Positions 1 to 10,803 are shown, counted from the first letter of the stretch. The stretch: DNA of 64,000 nt from Macrothele yani (GCA_039090855.1 CM077023.1:80451127-80515126); one strand, 5' to 3'. The notes: generated by a model from the letters alone, not told the origin. Translations and numbers: made by a program.

Positions 1-39
1 ACACGTACTTAGTTACTAAAAATCTATGGGGAGGATTGT

Positions 40-385
40 ATGAGTCGTGCACATATTTATGAGTGGTATAAACATTTTAAAGATGGTTGTGAAAGTGCTG
101 AGAGTGATGAACGGTCTGGAAGGCCCGCCACCAACAAAATTCAAAACAGTGTCAAACTTGTGCGCACAACTGTGCGGGAAAATTGCCGAATCACTATTTG
201 TGAGTTATCTGAAGATTTCAACATTAGTTTCGGTTCAGTTCAGTCGATTCTTATTGACGTTTTGGGTATTAGACGCGTTTGAGCCAAATTTGTGCGAAAA
301 TTGCTCTCAGCTGAGCAAAAAAAGGGCCCGTGTTTCAGCTGCTAGTGACCTGCTTGAGTGCGTCGAAAACGACCAAATCTTTTTT
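40..385 (+). pseudogene. mariner transposase, N-terminal DNA-binding half (broken)
   Basis: In intact mariners this region binds the terminal inverted repeats through two helix-turn-helix motifs. The frame starting at 40 has the typical linker DERSGRP near residue 24 and the second helix-turn-helix (FGSVQSIL) near residue 64. A TGA at 280-282 interrupts the frame, but the same frame continues with mariner sequence (AKFVRKLLSAEQK, then CVEND just before the catalytic core) up to 385. There the hx1 element begins. The first ~35 residues of a normal protein are missing or lie outside the window. The D34D catalytic residues are in the downstream block. Nothing suggests a host-domesticated gene. 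Confidence 0.8.
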
Positions 386-415
386 AGCACGTCTTTTGTA
401 AAAAAAGATCGTGCT
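386..415. repeat. Terminal hairpin of hx1 copy 1
   Basis: AGCACG at 386-391 pairs with CGTGCT at 410-415, and the inner TCTTTT pairs with the AAAAGA before it closes. The result is a 30-nt stem-loop lying exactly at the junction with mariner sequence. The same structure, slightly decayed, lies at 3275-3304. Confidence 0.75.
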
Positions 416-559
416 TATGTTATCGGTTTGTCCGTCTGTCCGTCCGTCTCTACCCACGGTATCTCTGCAACTATTAGTCCGATTAGAAAAATTCTTTTTG
501 CATTCGAAAGCTTGAAATATGCGAATAATGATCCTTCATTTCGTTGTTTTCTTACGATG

Positions 560-2430
560 TACAATTACGCCGCTAGAGGGCGTAAATGCAGATGATGTCG
601 AATTCAAAAATACGTTTTATTCCACATATTTGCTTCTAAACATCCGATTGAAAAAAATCTTTTATCTTTCGATTCCATTTATGTCGACGAGTATTTTGGA
701 TATAGTTTCTTTTTCAAATTACGCATAGATTTCCGCTAGGTTGCGTAAAAGTAAATTGCATTTTTTTCGATAACTCTTCTTCTAAAACTCCGATTTGAAA
801 TTATTTTTTTTCAGCGGATACATCTCCTGATGCACAATCTTTTGTATATAATTTCGAATTTTTGGTAAAGAATACTTTGGCCACCAGGGGGCGTAAGTGT
901 TAATTTTCGCTTCTGATGTACATATTTGCCATAAAATCGGAGCTTCTAAAATATCGATTGAAAAAATCCTTTCGTGGACTGATGCCACTCACATCGATAT
1001 ACCTTTTTGGAATAATTTCATCCTAAAATATTCCACAGTTTCTCCGCCAGGGAGCGTAGATGTATATCTTATTTTTGTCAATATCTCGACTTCTATAAGT
1101 GCGATTTGAAAAATCCCTTCTTTGTTGGATAGCGTTTTCCGTGTGACATGTTTTTCATATAATTTCAAAATTTTCAAGTAATTCATAGACTTTCCGCTAG
1201 GGGGCGTAAAAGTAAATTGCCTTTTCCCCTATATCTCTGCTTATAAATCTTCGATCTGAAAAATTCTTTCTGCACCGGATACAGCTCCTGATAGGAAATC
1301 GTTTGCACATAATTTCTCATTTTTGTAAAAAAATGGTTTGGCCACCAGGAGGCGTAAACCTTAATTTCCGCTTCTGATGTATTTGCAGCAAAATATGAGC
1401 TTCTAAATTCTCGATTGAAAATAACGTCGTTTGTAGACAGATACTACTCATGCCGACAAACTTTTTAGAAACATTTTCTTCTTATGATAGTGCACGGTTT
1501 CTACGCCAGGGGGCGTAGATGTATATCTTATTTTTGAAAATATCTCTACTTCTAGGAGTCCGATTTGAAAAATTCCTTCTTTGTTGGATAGTGTTTTCCG
1601 TGTCGCATGTTTTTCATATAATTTCAAAATTTTCACGTCATTCATAGACTTTCCGCTAGGGGGCGTAAAAGTAAATTGCGTTTTCCCCTGTATCTCTGCT
1701 TCTAAATCTCCGATCTGAAAAATTCTTTCTGCACCGGATACAGCTTCTGATGGAAAACGTTTGCACGTAATTTCAAATTTTTGTAAAAAATTGTTTGGCC
1801 ACCAGGGGGCGCAAGTCTTAATTTCCGCTTCTGATGTATTTGCAGCAAAATATGAGCTTCTAAAATCTCGATTGAAAAAAAGTCTTTTGTGGACCGATAC
1901 TACTCACGTCGACAAACATTTTAGGAACATTTTCTTCTTGAAATAATGCATGGTTTCTACGCCAGGGGCGTAGATGTATATCTTATTTTTGTCAGTATCT
2001 GTACTTCTAAAAGTCCGATTTGAAAAATTCCTTCTTTGTTGGATAGTGTTTCCGATGCGAAATTTTTTTCCTATAAATTCAAAATTTTCAAGTAAATCAT
2101 AGACTTTCCGCTAGGGCGCACAATGGTAAATTGCGTTTTTTGCTCCTAAAACTCCGATTTGAAAAATTCTTCCTCTATCGCATACAAGACCTGACGGAAA
2201 GTATTTTTCACGTAATTTCTAATGTTTGGTAAAGAATGGTTTGGCCACCAGGGATCATAAGTGTTAATTTCTACTTCTGATGTAATTTGTAGCAAAATCT
2301 GGTCTCCTGAAAACTCGACTAAATTTTTTTTTTCTTGGACCGATACCGCTCATATGGATAAACTTTTTATGAATACTTTCTTTTTAAAATAATGCATGGT
2401 TTTCCCACCAAGGGACGTAAAGTCACATCT
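560..2430. repeat. Trimeric higher-order tandem array inside hx1 copy 1
   Basis: GC-rich monomer boxes occur near 574, 731, 883, 1046, 1194, 1346, 1505, 1655, 1801, 1961, 2110, 2247 and 2406, a spacing of about 140-163 bp. From 731 on they cycle through three types by the sequence after the box: B (GTAAAAGTAAATTGC; 731, 1194, 1655, 2110), C (GTAAGTGTTAATT; 883, 1346, 1801, 2247) and A (GTAGATGTATATC; 1046, 1505, 1961). The trimer period is about 455-460 bp. This is a small higher-order repeat carried inside a mobile element rather than a centromeric satellite field. Confidence 0.8.
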
Positions 2431-2658
2431 TATTTTTGTCGATAACTCTGTTTCTAAGAGTTCGTAAGCTCACGATTCCGTTTACAGCAATATCTGAGGG
2501 ATTAAAACCCCGATTGAAAAACTTCTTTCTTCCGTCAGATACTATTGTTTTCCATACCGGTTCCATTGACTTTGAATAGCTTTGATAAATTTAATTTGCG
2601 TCAGATCGGATTCAGAAGACGTGTTTATTACACCCGAAAATTCGGTGTCATCTTTCTT

Positions 2659-3270
2659 GTTAAAACTATCATAACTGGTGATAAATTGTGGGTTTATGAG
2701 TATGAACCCAAGCCCAGTCTTCACAATGAAAGACCCCAAACTCTCAGACCCTAAAAATCACGACATAGCAGCAGAAATGTAAAGGCGATGCTGATTCTTT
2801 CTTTTTTTAATCATGAGGGAAATTGTGCGTGATGAATACGCTCCGTCAGGCCAGAAAATCAACAAGGAGTACTACTGTCAATTTTTGCGGCGTTTGAGGG
2901 ACGAAGTTCGTCGCAAAAGGCAGGCATTGCATGAGAGTGGCGAGTGGCAACTCCACCATGACAACGAGCCTGTCCAGGAATCGCAACTTGGGCAGCAGTT
3001 TCTTGCTAAACACCTCATTGCACAGCTCCGACAGCAATCCTATTCTCCAGAACTCGCTCACGGCTACTTTTTTCTCTTCCCCAAAACCAAATACCACTTG
3101 AAAGGAAAAATATTTCAATATATTGAGGAGATACAACAGAATGCAACAAAGCAGCTGTTTCACTATTTCATAACATGACTTCAAAAAATGCTTCGAGCAA
3201 TGGAATTAGTGCTGGGCTAAGTGTGAGGCTTTGGAAAGGGACTACTTCTTCCGTAAGTCTTATACTATTT
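2659..3270 (+). pseudogene. mariner transposase, catalytic half (broken)
   Basis: This continues the mariner coding sequence after the hx1 insertion. The first catalytic aspartate is present in ITGDKLWVYEYEP (around 2680). The second is in HHDNEPV (2956-2976), where intact relatives have DNAP. The third position, normally CDFFLFPK, reads GYFFLFPKTK here, so the last catalytic aspartate is tyrosine. A stop follows near 2752, and after 3180 the reading frame shifts to continue with the mariner C-terminus (CFEQW, then ALERDYF) up to about 3255. The three lesions together exclude activity. hx1 copy 2 begins directly downstream. Confidence 0.85.
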
Positions 3271-3274
3271 ATTT

Positions 3275-4797
3275 AGCACATCTTATGTAAAAAAAGATCG
3301 TGTTTACGGTATCACGTTGTACGTCCATCCACCTGTGGACACCATATCTCTTCAACTAGTCCAATTTGAAAAACTATTTCTGCATTTGAAAGCTTGAAAT
3401 CTAAGAATGATGATCCTTGCCTTCCAGCTTTTTCCGATGCACAGCCTTGCCGCTAGAGGGCGTAAAAGGAGATGATATCGAATTCAAAATATATTTTATT
3501 CCATATATTTGCTTCTGAATATCCAATTGAAAAAAATATTTTTCCTTTCGATGCCATTTATATCGAAGACTATTTTAAATAAAGACTCGTTTTCAAGAAA
3601 TGCATAGATTTTCCGCCAGGGGCGTAAAGATAAATTTCGTTTTCCCCAATATCTCTGCTTCTGAAATTCCGATTTGAAAAATTCAAAAAATTTCCTGATG
3701 GGAAATGTTTTACATATAATTTCTAATTTTTGGTGAAGAAGGGCTAAGCCACCAGGGGGCGTAAGTGTTTTTTCTGCTTCTAATGCATTTGCAGCAAACT
3801 CAGAGCTTCTGACAAGGTGAGAAATGTTTCTTATATAATTTAAAAAATTTCTTTAAGCACAAGTGTACCACTAGAGGGCGTAAGTTCACGCTTCCGTTAA
3901 AAGCAATATCTGCGGGCCTGAAAACCCGATTGAAAAAAATTATTTTTCGGTCAAATACTACTAAATATGAAAACTCTTTGTGTGTATGTTCTTTCCAAAA
4001 TGATGTACAATTTCGTCGCTAGGGGGCGCCAAATTTATCTGTTTTTCTTAATATATCTGCCTCTACAGGTGCAATTAAAAAAATTATCTCAAAATCGCAT
4101 GACATTTTCCTTGTGGAGCACTTTAAGCTAGTATTTGAGGAGTTTTATAGTTCACAGTTCTGCTGCTAGGTGGTGTTTGTGTACTTCTGTTTGTAGCTGT
4201 ATCTCTGCTTCTGAAAAATCTATTGAGAATTTTTTTTTTTTTTACTGTATGCTATTCACTACAATAGAGATGTGGAGCTTTATCCTCTATAAATGATGCA
4301 CAGATTTTCCGCTAAGGGGTGTAAAGGTTAAAACCTTTTTCTCGCTATCTCTGTTTCCGTGAGACGTATTTGAAAAATTATTTTTCATTAGCATTGCTTT
4401 TGCCGTGACGAATAGTTTTCGCCTGTTCTCAACTCTTCCATTATGCAAAATTCTTCCGCTAGAAGGCGTAGAGTTATATCATGTTTCCTTCTATATTTCT
4501 CCTTTTAATTGTTCGATTTGAAAATATCTTTGTCTCTGATACCTTCTTTCTGCTATAAGAAACTTGTAAAGTGTCATTTGTTAATTTTTGTAGCATGCTT
4601 TTTAGCCGCTGGTGGAAGTAAGTAGGTGTTTCTATTTCTGGATGTTTTATCGATTGTAGAAACCGGTTGATTTTTATTGTATTTATTTTTTCTAACCGGT
4701 TCCATTGGCTTTGAATAACTTTGATAAATTTTCCTCGCGTCGGAAATGATTCAAAAGACCTGCTCATTACAATCAAAAATTCGGTGTCATCTTTCTT
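3275..4797 (-). mobile_element. hx1 copy 2, shorter monomer array
   Basis: It starts with the same hairpin as copy 1 (AGCACATC at 3275, decayed to AGCACA/CGTGTT), then the constriction-like sequence found at 400-480, then monomers with GC boxes near 3450, 3622, 3758, 3876, 4022, 4168, 4313 and 4460. It ends with ~100 bp matching 2555-2658 (CCGGTTCCATTG to GGTGTCATCTTTCTT). Copy 2 is about 750 bp shorter than copy 1, all from the array. A poly-T tract follows immediately. Confidence 0.75.
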
Positions 4798-4829
<32 letters not shown>

Positions 4830-4830
4830 C
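4798..4830. repeat. Poly-T and GT tract
   Basis: An uninterrupted T tract of about 22 bases followed by a short GT repeat abuts the unique end of hx1 copy 2. Confidence 0.9.
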
Positions 4831-5124
4831 ATCGGAAGTTAATTCATGTTTCTAATTTGAGGCCACTTATTTTTTAATAAATCCATTGTGGATACTTTTG
4901 GATCACACTTTGTACCTCCTCGCGTATTTGTGTGAAATCGATGGTATACGATGTAGTGAAATGTTCGAAAAATTTTAGTTATTCCCGTTCTTGCTTGACT
5001 TTGTATACCTTTTAAAGCCCTTCTGCCGTAATTGAAATTACAGACCTTGAGCCGGCCGCTAAAAGAGGTAAGAAATGTGCAAAGCGAGCATCATGATCTC
5101 CGTACTGCAGGACCTAGGGTTTTA

Positions 5125-5215
5125 ATTCTGGATAAGACATTAAGGCGCTGGTTATTTCTCTTCCCTAGAACCAGGAGCCCTAAACCGAATACAAGCTACT
5201 TCTTTTACCTTTAGG
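5125..5215 (+). repeat. Decayed SINE1 body fragment
   Basis: The stretch resembles the SINE1 body (TGGTTATTTCTCTTCCCTAG then CCAGGAGCCCTAAA, versus CTGGCTCTCTCCCTTCCCTGGAACCAGTGACCCTAAA at 35620). The tRNA-like head and tail are not recognisable. Confidence 0.45.
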
Positions 5216-5309
5216 TGCTCATGGGTGAATGATGACCCCCCCCCTCCCCTTCAAGAAAAAATAAATCAGTTTTCAGTAAAGTCGAATGAATGCAAATATC
5301 ATGTCGGAC

Positions 5310-6115
5310 CAGTGCTCGAAATGAAAATTTGATGTGCCGGTATGCTCATATTTAGCTAAAAATCATCCGGAAAATATACCTTCGCCAGTAAATCCCCAAA
5401 ACTGAAAAAGTAAAAAAAAAAAAAATCCCTGGAAGGAAAACTCCTTTGTCTGAAAATGCAATTGACAATTGCTTGAAATACAATTGCATCATAACTCAGA
5501 AACGATGGCGGTCGATATCAGTTGATTGATTTGTGGATCCAGAGGGCACTACTTATTCTACACCGAGGACTGGAATTAGACTTGTTTACAACGAGGAGTC
5601 TATACCCCAGGACAAACGGATTAACGAGACTTCCGAACCTCGGCTAATCATTAGTGATACAGCTGGACTTGAAGCCAGAACTTTCAGATCCCGAGCAGTG
5701 AAGACATTTCCCTTCCAACAGGGACTTTCATGAAGTAGATAGTCGGCCAATTAGAATCTCCACAATCACAATGAATATTCAGCCTTAAATTAATAGCAAT
5801 CTCACTACCCTCAAAAAAAAAAAAAATGGATTGGATAAAGTTTATACTCATTTCTGCAAAACTAAAATTTATGTTGAATCTATTACATCCAATTCTTCAT
5901 TCTTTGAAGAAGCTCTTCAAATTGAATATACAATTAATGCTGTAATAAAAATTACAGATATCTTTAGTGGGATGATCTGGGGCATGGGCAAGATGTGATA
6001 CTACTAAAATTAGTGCCGGTATGTAAATTCCAGGTAAAAAAAGGGCCAGTATGAAATACTCGGAAAAAAACACACCATTATGTCATACCGGCGTATACCG
6101 ACACACTGTAGTAGG
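5310..6115. mobile_element. Possible non-autonomous hAT-like element
   Basis: The left edge reads CAGTGCTCG followed by GTGCCGGTATGC. The right edge is roughly the inverse, CATACCGGCGTATACC then CACTGTA. Flanks GTCGGACC and GTAGGACC match at 7 of 8 positions, as expected for a hAT target duplication, but the terminal repeats are poor. The interior (including an unrecognised 66-codon ORF at 5533-5733) has no transposase similarity I can see. Confidence 0.35.
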
Positions 6116-6215
6116 ACCAAGGTTTTAGGAAAAGAAATATTAATGTTTGTTTCTCGGAACTCTTTGGTCCGTCATGTAGGAAAAAAGAGTTAAAAAAATT
6201 AAATAGTTCTTTATC

Positions 6216-6490
6216 TCAGCTTAAATATCTCGAAAATAGTGTCCATAACATCTTCCATTTTTTCCGACTTCTTCTCTTGCCGTGCACTTGCTTGAAGTAT
6301 GAACCATGTGCTTTCATTTCACATAGGCTAAATAAAAACTCACGTAAGCCAGAAGGGCGTTCCATAAAAACAAATATGTTCTTTGCCATTTCTAACACAA
6401 AACGACATATTTCAACACCGAACTTGCGCCTAGCATCCATATTAGCAAAGGCATGCAATTTAGATAATGCTACGGATCTTAGAAACTGAC
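6216..6490 (-). CDS. Candidate host exon, hypothetical protein C-terminus
   Basis: The minus-strand reading frame runs from a possible splice acceptor (TTCGTCAG ending at about 6489) to a TAA at 6216. It encodes about 90 residues ending in a basic tract (GKRRSRKKWK). I do not recognise the family. Unlike nearly all other ORFs here, it is not inside an identifiable transposon, it is not low-complexity, and it has the mixed charged/hydrophobic composition of a real protein. There is no obvious AATAAA just downstream and no second exon was found. It could equally be chance or an unrecognised repeat. Confidence 0.25.
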
Positions 6491-6936
6491 GAATGGAATA
6501 CTACAGTTTCTAAATTTACTGAAATTTAAAAAATAGGATAATAAGAAAAGAGACAAATATCTATAATAATTTTATTTGATTAACAGCACATACAAAATGC
6601 CTGAAAACATATAAAAAATGAAGGGAACATTTTCAGACAGCATTGGAGTAGGTATAAATCAAAAAAAATTTTACACATACATGATAAAATGTTCACTATA
6701 CAATTTATAATCAGGATTTCAACTTCAACCATGAGCTCTTGATTGTAAAAAACAAAACAAAACAAAAATTTACGTTATTGAAATCAAAGCCCACTCTAAA
6801 ATGTTATGGTAGGTGAACTGACAAATAATTTGTTTGTTAACAAATAAAAGTATGAGTAATAGTACCAAATATTTTTTGCATGTTTTCTTATTTATATTGG
6901 ATTATATTTCCACGTGTGTGTTTGAGTCTGTGCAAA

Positions 6937-8148
6937 CGCCGATGAGCCACTACATTATGTCCACCTAACTAATAAGCTGTAGGACCCTCTTTAGCCCGCA
7001 AAACAGCGGCCACTCGGCGAGGCATCGATTCGATGAGGTGGCGATAGGTATCTGGGGAACCTGGTACCATAATGTCAGCAGTAGGTCCTCCAGTTCCCGT
7101 ACATTTCGGGGTGGTGGTGATTTAGCGCGAACCCGCTTTTCCAAGTCGAACCACAAATGTTCGATTGGGCTCAAGTCAGTTGAATTTGGAGGACAGGGCA
7201 TTAACGCAAAGTTACAAGCATGTTCCTCGAACCACTCCTTGACGATTCTGGTAGTGTGGTATGACGCATTATCCTGTTGTTAATGGCCATCACCAGCAGG
7301 GAACACAATTGCCATGAATTGGTAAACTTAGTCCGCAACGATGCTCAGATACCTGACAACTGTCAGGGATTGTGCTATTCGGATAATGGGGCCTAAAGTG
7401 TCCCAAGAAAACATCGCCCACAGCATAACACTGCCGCCGCCGGCGTGTTTCCGCGCAACAGTGCATCCAGGTGCCATAGCCATCGGCGTATCCGCGCTCG
7501 GCCATCTACGTGATGCACCAGAAATCTTGATTCTCAGACCAGGCCATTTTCTTCCAATCATTCACGGTCCAATCCGGATGATCTTGGGCCCCATTTCATG
7601 CCTTGTTGGCGATGACGTGCAGTGAGCATGGGGATCCCGCTGAATCTTCGGCTACGCAGGCCCATGCGCAGAAGGCTGCGATGAAGTGTGTGCTCTGACA
7701 CATTGCCCTGATCACCACTGTTGTAGCTGCAGGTGATTTGTCGCCCTGTGGCCCTACGGACGCTGTGAACAATGCGCGACAGTCTCTGCTCCCCTCTGGC
7801 ATCAATGAGCTGCGGACGACACACGGCTGGATGATTGTCGTCGTTTGGCCATCTGTGCACAATTTTTGATACGTACTCACTACAGCGGCACGTGAACAAC
7901 TCACAAGCCGCGCCATTTCCGAGATCGTAGTTCCGAGACGCCGTGCAATCACAATGTGCCCTTTATCAAACTCCGATAAATCGGCAGCTTTTCCCATTCT
8001 GACTCCGAACACTCTACTAACCGAAAGCCGGTCCTTGGGTTGTATATACGTATACTACTCTGTGAATTTCACCTGCGTCACCGTTCGGTATCCAGGCGCA
8101 CTCATTTCTCTAGGCTGGGGGTAGTCATAATGTAATGGATCATCGGTG
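6937..8148 (-). mobile_element. Tc1 element with imperfect terminal inverted repeats
   Basis: The left end (CGCCGATGAGCCACTACATT) and the right end read in reverse (CACCGATGATCCATTACATT) form inverted repeats. A TA follows the right end at 8149-8150, the usual Tc1 target. The 1.2 kb length is normal for Tc1. One transposase, on the minus strand, fills the element. Confidence 0.85.
6965..7995 (-). pseudogene. Tc1 transposase (frameshifted)
   Basis: Reading leftwards, the protein starts at [16 protein letters not shown] (near 7995) with the paired-like helix-turn-helix. It then needs several frame changes to follow the Tc1 fold: [17 protein letters not shown], then LRMGLRSRR, then the catalytic domain. 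The first catalytic aspartate (WSDES in relatives) has been lost by a small deletion, leaving a TGA before ESRF near 7530. The second aspartate is present in QQDNASYH (about 7265) and the final glutamate in LSPIEHLWFDLE (about 7160). It is not functional. Confidence 0.85.
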
Positions 8149-8473
8149 TATGTGTGTACAACAGAATTAAAACAAATGTCATGCACTGTGCTAGCAAACA
8201 GACTCGATAAAGGTTGTGGTAACTTCTACACAAACTAATTAAACTAAAGTTACTTGGCTCTACGAAAAAAGGGAAAGCGACGCTGTGATTTCAATTATTC
8301 CGCGGCATCTGAAAAAGTAAACTTAGCTGAAGTAGCAAATTATTAGTAGCATCACTATAGCAAATGGACTTGTGCCATACTCACTTACATACACAACTCT
8401 GACGTTGAGATGGCTTTAAAAATAGCTCACTGTAAAGGACTGAAAACGTGTACGTAGCATACATAGCGGCAAT

Positions 8474-8565
8474 ATGGAGAAGATTCGTGATTTAAGCGAC
8501 CTTGAAAAAGGCATGATAAGGCAAAATGTATCTCCAGAATTCTTTTCACGGGAAATTAGGAACTG
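8474..8565 (+). pseudogene. Tc1 transposase N-terminal scrap
   Basis: The start MEKIRDLSDLEKGMI matches the opening of Tc1 transposases (compare [10 protein letters not shown] in the neighbour at 7995). After about 20 residues the similarity stops. Whether the flanking 8.16-9.6 kb contains more of the same element is unclear. Confidence 0.4.
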
Positions 8566-9619
8566 GCGCATTACAAGGGAAGCAACTTTAACGAAACCTC
8601 CCAGCTTAATGAATCTTAAACACATGATAAAATCAAAAGAACTCCCATCTAACAAACAGTGTATCGCATAAGCTAGGTACGGGTATGAGGATGAACCGGA
8701 GTAATAAGACTGTACCAAGAAAGGTATTTTGAAAATTCCAATCACAAACCCACGACTTTCGGTACCTTAAATAGGGAAATTACAAAATAACTGCAAAAGG
8801 GTCTGCAGCCAGGACACTTTTTAAGGTAAAGAGAACTGTTTCACAACTGGCTGTGGATTGATATATTGCCGACTGATATATTGCCTCCTATCCATTACTT
8901 TTTCTTACTTACTTAAGTGTGCCAAATAATAAGACTAACCAAAATTCTACTGAAAAGAAAGGCTTGTGGTGCTTTGCATGAGCATCTTGATCAACGTGTT
9001 GCGTACTCGTCGTTGGTATTTATCACCCGTGTACATAAACAAAATATTAAGCATTTAAGTGAAAAATTTCCAAAAAGGAAATTTCTAGGTGTCTTCTAAG
9101 CACCTAAGAATTGATGTGCCGCTTCTTCTCTCTCGATTTTAGTATGTATATTTGCACGCTCCGCATCCTAAAATTCTAGACTGTAAAAGATTTCGTTGAA
9201 AAGTCCTATAGGCCTAGGGACTTCGTAAATGTTTCAGGTTCAATATATTATTGGCTCTTGATAATATTTTGTCCCATGCTCACACTTGCGAAATATTAAG
9301 ATTGTTTTGCTCTTTCGAACAACGAGACTCTTCTGCCATTTTGGGAACAAACTGTACGATATCCTTGTAATGCTAGGTAACGTTATGTGGCTGCTCAGAG
9401 GAAACCTTTTGGCTAGTTTTGTTGATTGCTTAACTGAAATCTAGGTAATTCTTTACGAAATTAAAAAGACCTAATGCGTCTAACAGACGTAAGAATGTAT
9501 CCACCAATAGATAGCATATTTTCCTATTTTCGAGAAGTGGGCATTCTTTCCTCACACCATGGGCGCCCATAGCTTAATTTTCAGGAACGGGCAAACATAA
9601 ATTGTAACTGTGAATAACA
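8566..9619. other. No recognisable feature
   Basis: AT-rich sequence with only short ORFs. I see no repeat family shared with the rest of the window. Confidence 0.5.
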
Positions 9620-9621
9620 TA

Positions 9622-10801
9622 CACTGAAGAGCAATTGAATTAGAGACAGCTGGAGTTATCAAATGTGGCGCTGTGGGTGGCCCTGTAAACGGAAACGACA
9701 TGACGTATGCGGGGATCAGTAAGAGTCGGACGCAGTATACGAAGAATCTAAACGCATTTGATCATGGGCAAATTGTCGGGACCCGACGAATGGGTCACTC
9801 CATCTCGGACGTCGTGCAGGCACTGGGAATTTCACGAGCCACTGTGTCACGGATGCACCGTGAGTACATCGAATCCGGTAAAACCATCCCTGCAAGGACC
9901 AACTGCCGTGGGCAAGAGCGTGTGGATGAGCTGGGTCATCGTCGGCTAACTCGCATTGTAACAGCGGATAGACGGGCCACAGTGCAAGAAATCCCTCGGC
10001 AATTTAACGCTGGTGCATAAAAACGTGTAAGCAGCCACACCATCCAGAACCATCTCCCCGCTATGGGGTACAGAAGCCATCGTCCCACGAGGGTACTGCT
10101 GCTGACCGCACATCACAGGGTGCAAAAATTAGCGTGGGCGCGGGAACATCGCCACTGGACCCTAGACATGTGGAAAACTGTTGCCTGGACTGATGAGTCG
10201 AGATTCACGTTGGTACATGCGGATGGTAGGATACGAGTACGGCGCAAACCACATGAAGCGATGGATCCTTCTTGGCAGCATGGTACCCTACAAGCTGGTG
10301 GGGGTGGCATTCTCGTCTGGGGACTGTTTACGTGGACTGAAATTGGAACCCTGGTACGTGTGACATCGTCCCTCACAGGTCAACGTTATCGGGATATCCT
10401 GGACGACCATTTGCTCCCGTTTGTGTGTCTTCAACATCCCACTGGGGACCACATCCTGCAACAAGACAACGCACCGTGCCATCGGTCCCGAATTGTATCC
10501 GAATGGTTGGATGAACACTCCACCGACGTGACCTCGCTTCCTTGGCCAGCTAGGTCACCTCACCTCAATCCCATCGAGCACATCTGGGATGCCATCGAGA
10601 GAGATGTTCGAGGCTCTGAACCCCTCCATCAAATCTTCGTGAACTTTAGGAGCTTGTTCAGGGGTCGTGGATCCGTATGGCTTCCCAACGCTTCCGGCGT
10701 CTTGTCGAGTCCATTCCGAGACGAATCGCCGCCGTCATCAGGGCAAAAGGTGGTGTTACACGTTACTAGACAGGTATCTCTAATTCCATTTCTCTTCAAT
10801 G
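9622..10801 (+). mobile_element. Tc1 element, near full length, TA target duplication
   Basis: It is bounded by TA at 9620-9621 and 10802-10803. The ends CACTGAAGAG and (reversed) CATTGAAGAG continue into GAATTAGAGA on both sides, giving a roughly 30-bp terminal inverted repeat. It contains one transposase on the plus strand. Confidence 0.9.
9700..10769 (+). pseudogene. Tc1 transposase with intact DDE triad but two lesions
   Basis: The frame opens at the ATG at 9700 (MTYAGISKS). The DNA-binding region has FDHGQIVGTRRMGHSISD and ALGISRATVSRMHREY helix-turn-helix segments. The catalytic residues are all present: WTDESRF (about 10187), LQQDNAPCH (about 10460) and LNPIEHIWDAIE (about 10567). A TAA at 10018-10020 and a frameshift near 10630-10660 disrupt it. 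After the shift the normal C-terminus is readable (RFRRLVESIPRRIAAVIRAK, ending TAG at 10767). With only two lesions it is one of the younger Tc1 copies here. Confidence 0.9.
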
Positions 10802-10803
10802 TA

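Larger units (their letters stand above)
386..2658 (-). mobile_element. hx1 copy 1: hairpin-ended element with tandem ~150-bp monomer core
   Basis: This block interrupts the mariner frame. Its left end is a perfect-looking hairpin (386-415), followed by a GTCCGTCTGTCC tract and then about 13 monomers of ~150 bp, each centred on a GC-rich box such as CGCTAGGGGGCGTAA. Its right ~100 bp (2555-2658) is unique sequence that recurs at the end of the copy at 3275-4797 (4695-4797). Joining 385 to 2659 restores an open mariner frame with no duplicated bases, so the insertion appears to lack a target-site duplication. I place it on the minus strand so that the hairpin is the 3' end, by analogy with Helitron-type elements. 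No coding capacity was recognised. Confidence 0.75.
1..3270 (+). mobile_element. mariner element, left end outside window, interrupted by hx1 insertion
   Basis: The window opens inside a mariner-type DNA transposon. Its coding sequence is present as two blocks, 40-385 (N-terminal DNA-binding half) and 2659-3270 (catalytic half). They are separated by a 2273-bp element (386-2658) and followed at 3275 by a second copy of the same element. Stop codons, a frameshift near 3180 and catalytic-site changes show the copy is dead. The left terminal inverted repeat is outside the window and no right one was recognised, so the right boundary is only where the similarity stops. Confidence 0.8.

Noticed and set aside
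377..2655. ATCTTT on both sides of hx1 copy 1 as a 6-bp target-site duplication
   Set aside because: hx1 copy 2 carries the same ATCTTTCTT at its right end (4789-4797) in a different location, so those bases belong to the element, and its left flank has no matching hexamer.
2542..2739. Minus-strand ORF with IQSQWNR shared with 4474-4776 as a conserved protein
   Set aside because: The similarity is fully explained by the conserved ~100-bp nucleotide end of hx1, and the frame runs into antisense mariner sequence.
560..4560. CRISPR-like array of regularly spaced short repeats
   Set aside because: The GC-rich boxes recur every ~150 bp, but the intervening sequences are themselves homologous in a B-C-A cycle. 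These are diverged tandem monomers, not unique spacers, and the DNA is eukaryotic.
7281..7560. Possible host gene on the plus strand at 7341-7625
   Set aside because: It is a shadow of the minus-strand Tc1 transposase; codon-position patterns follow the transposase.
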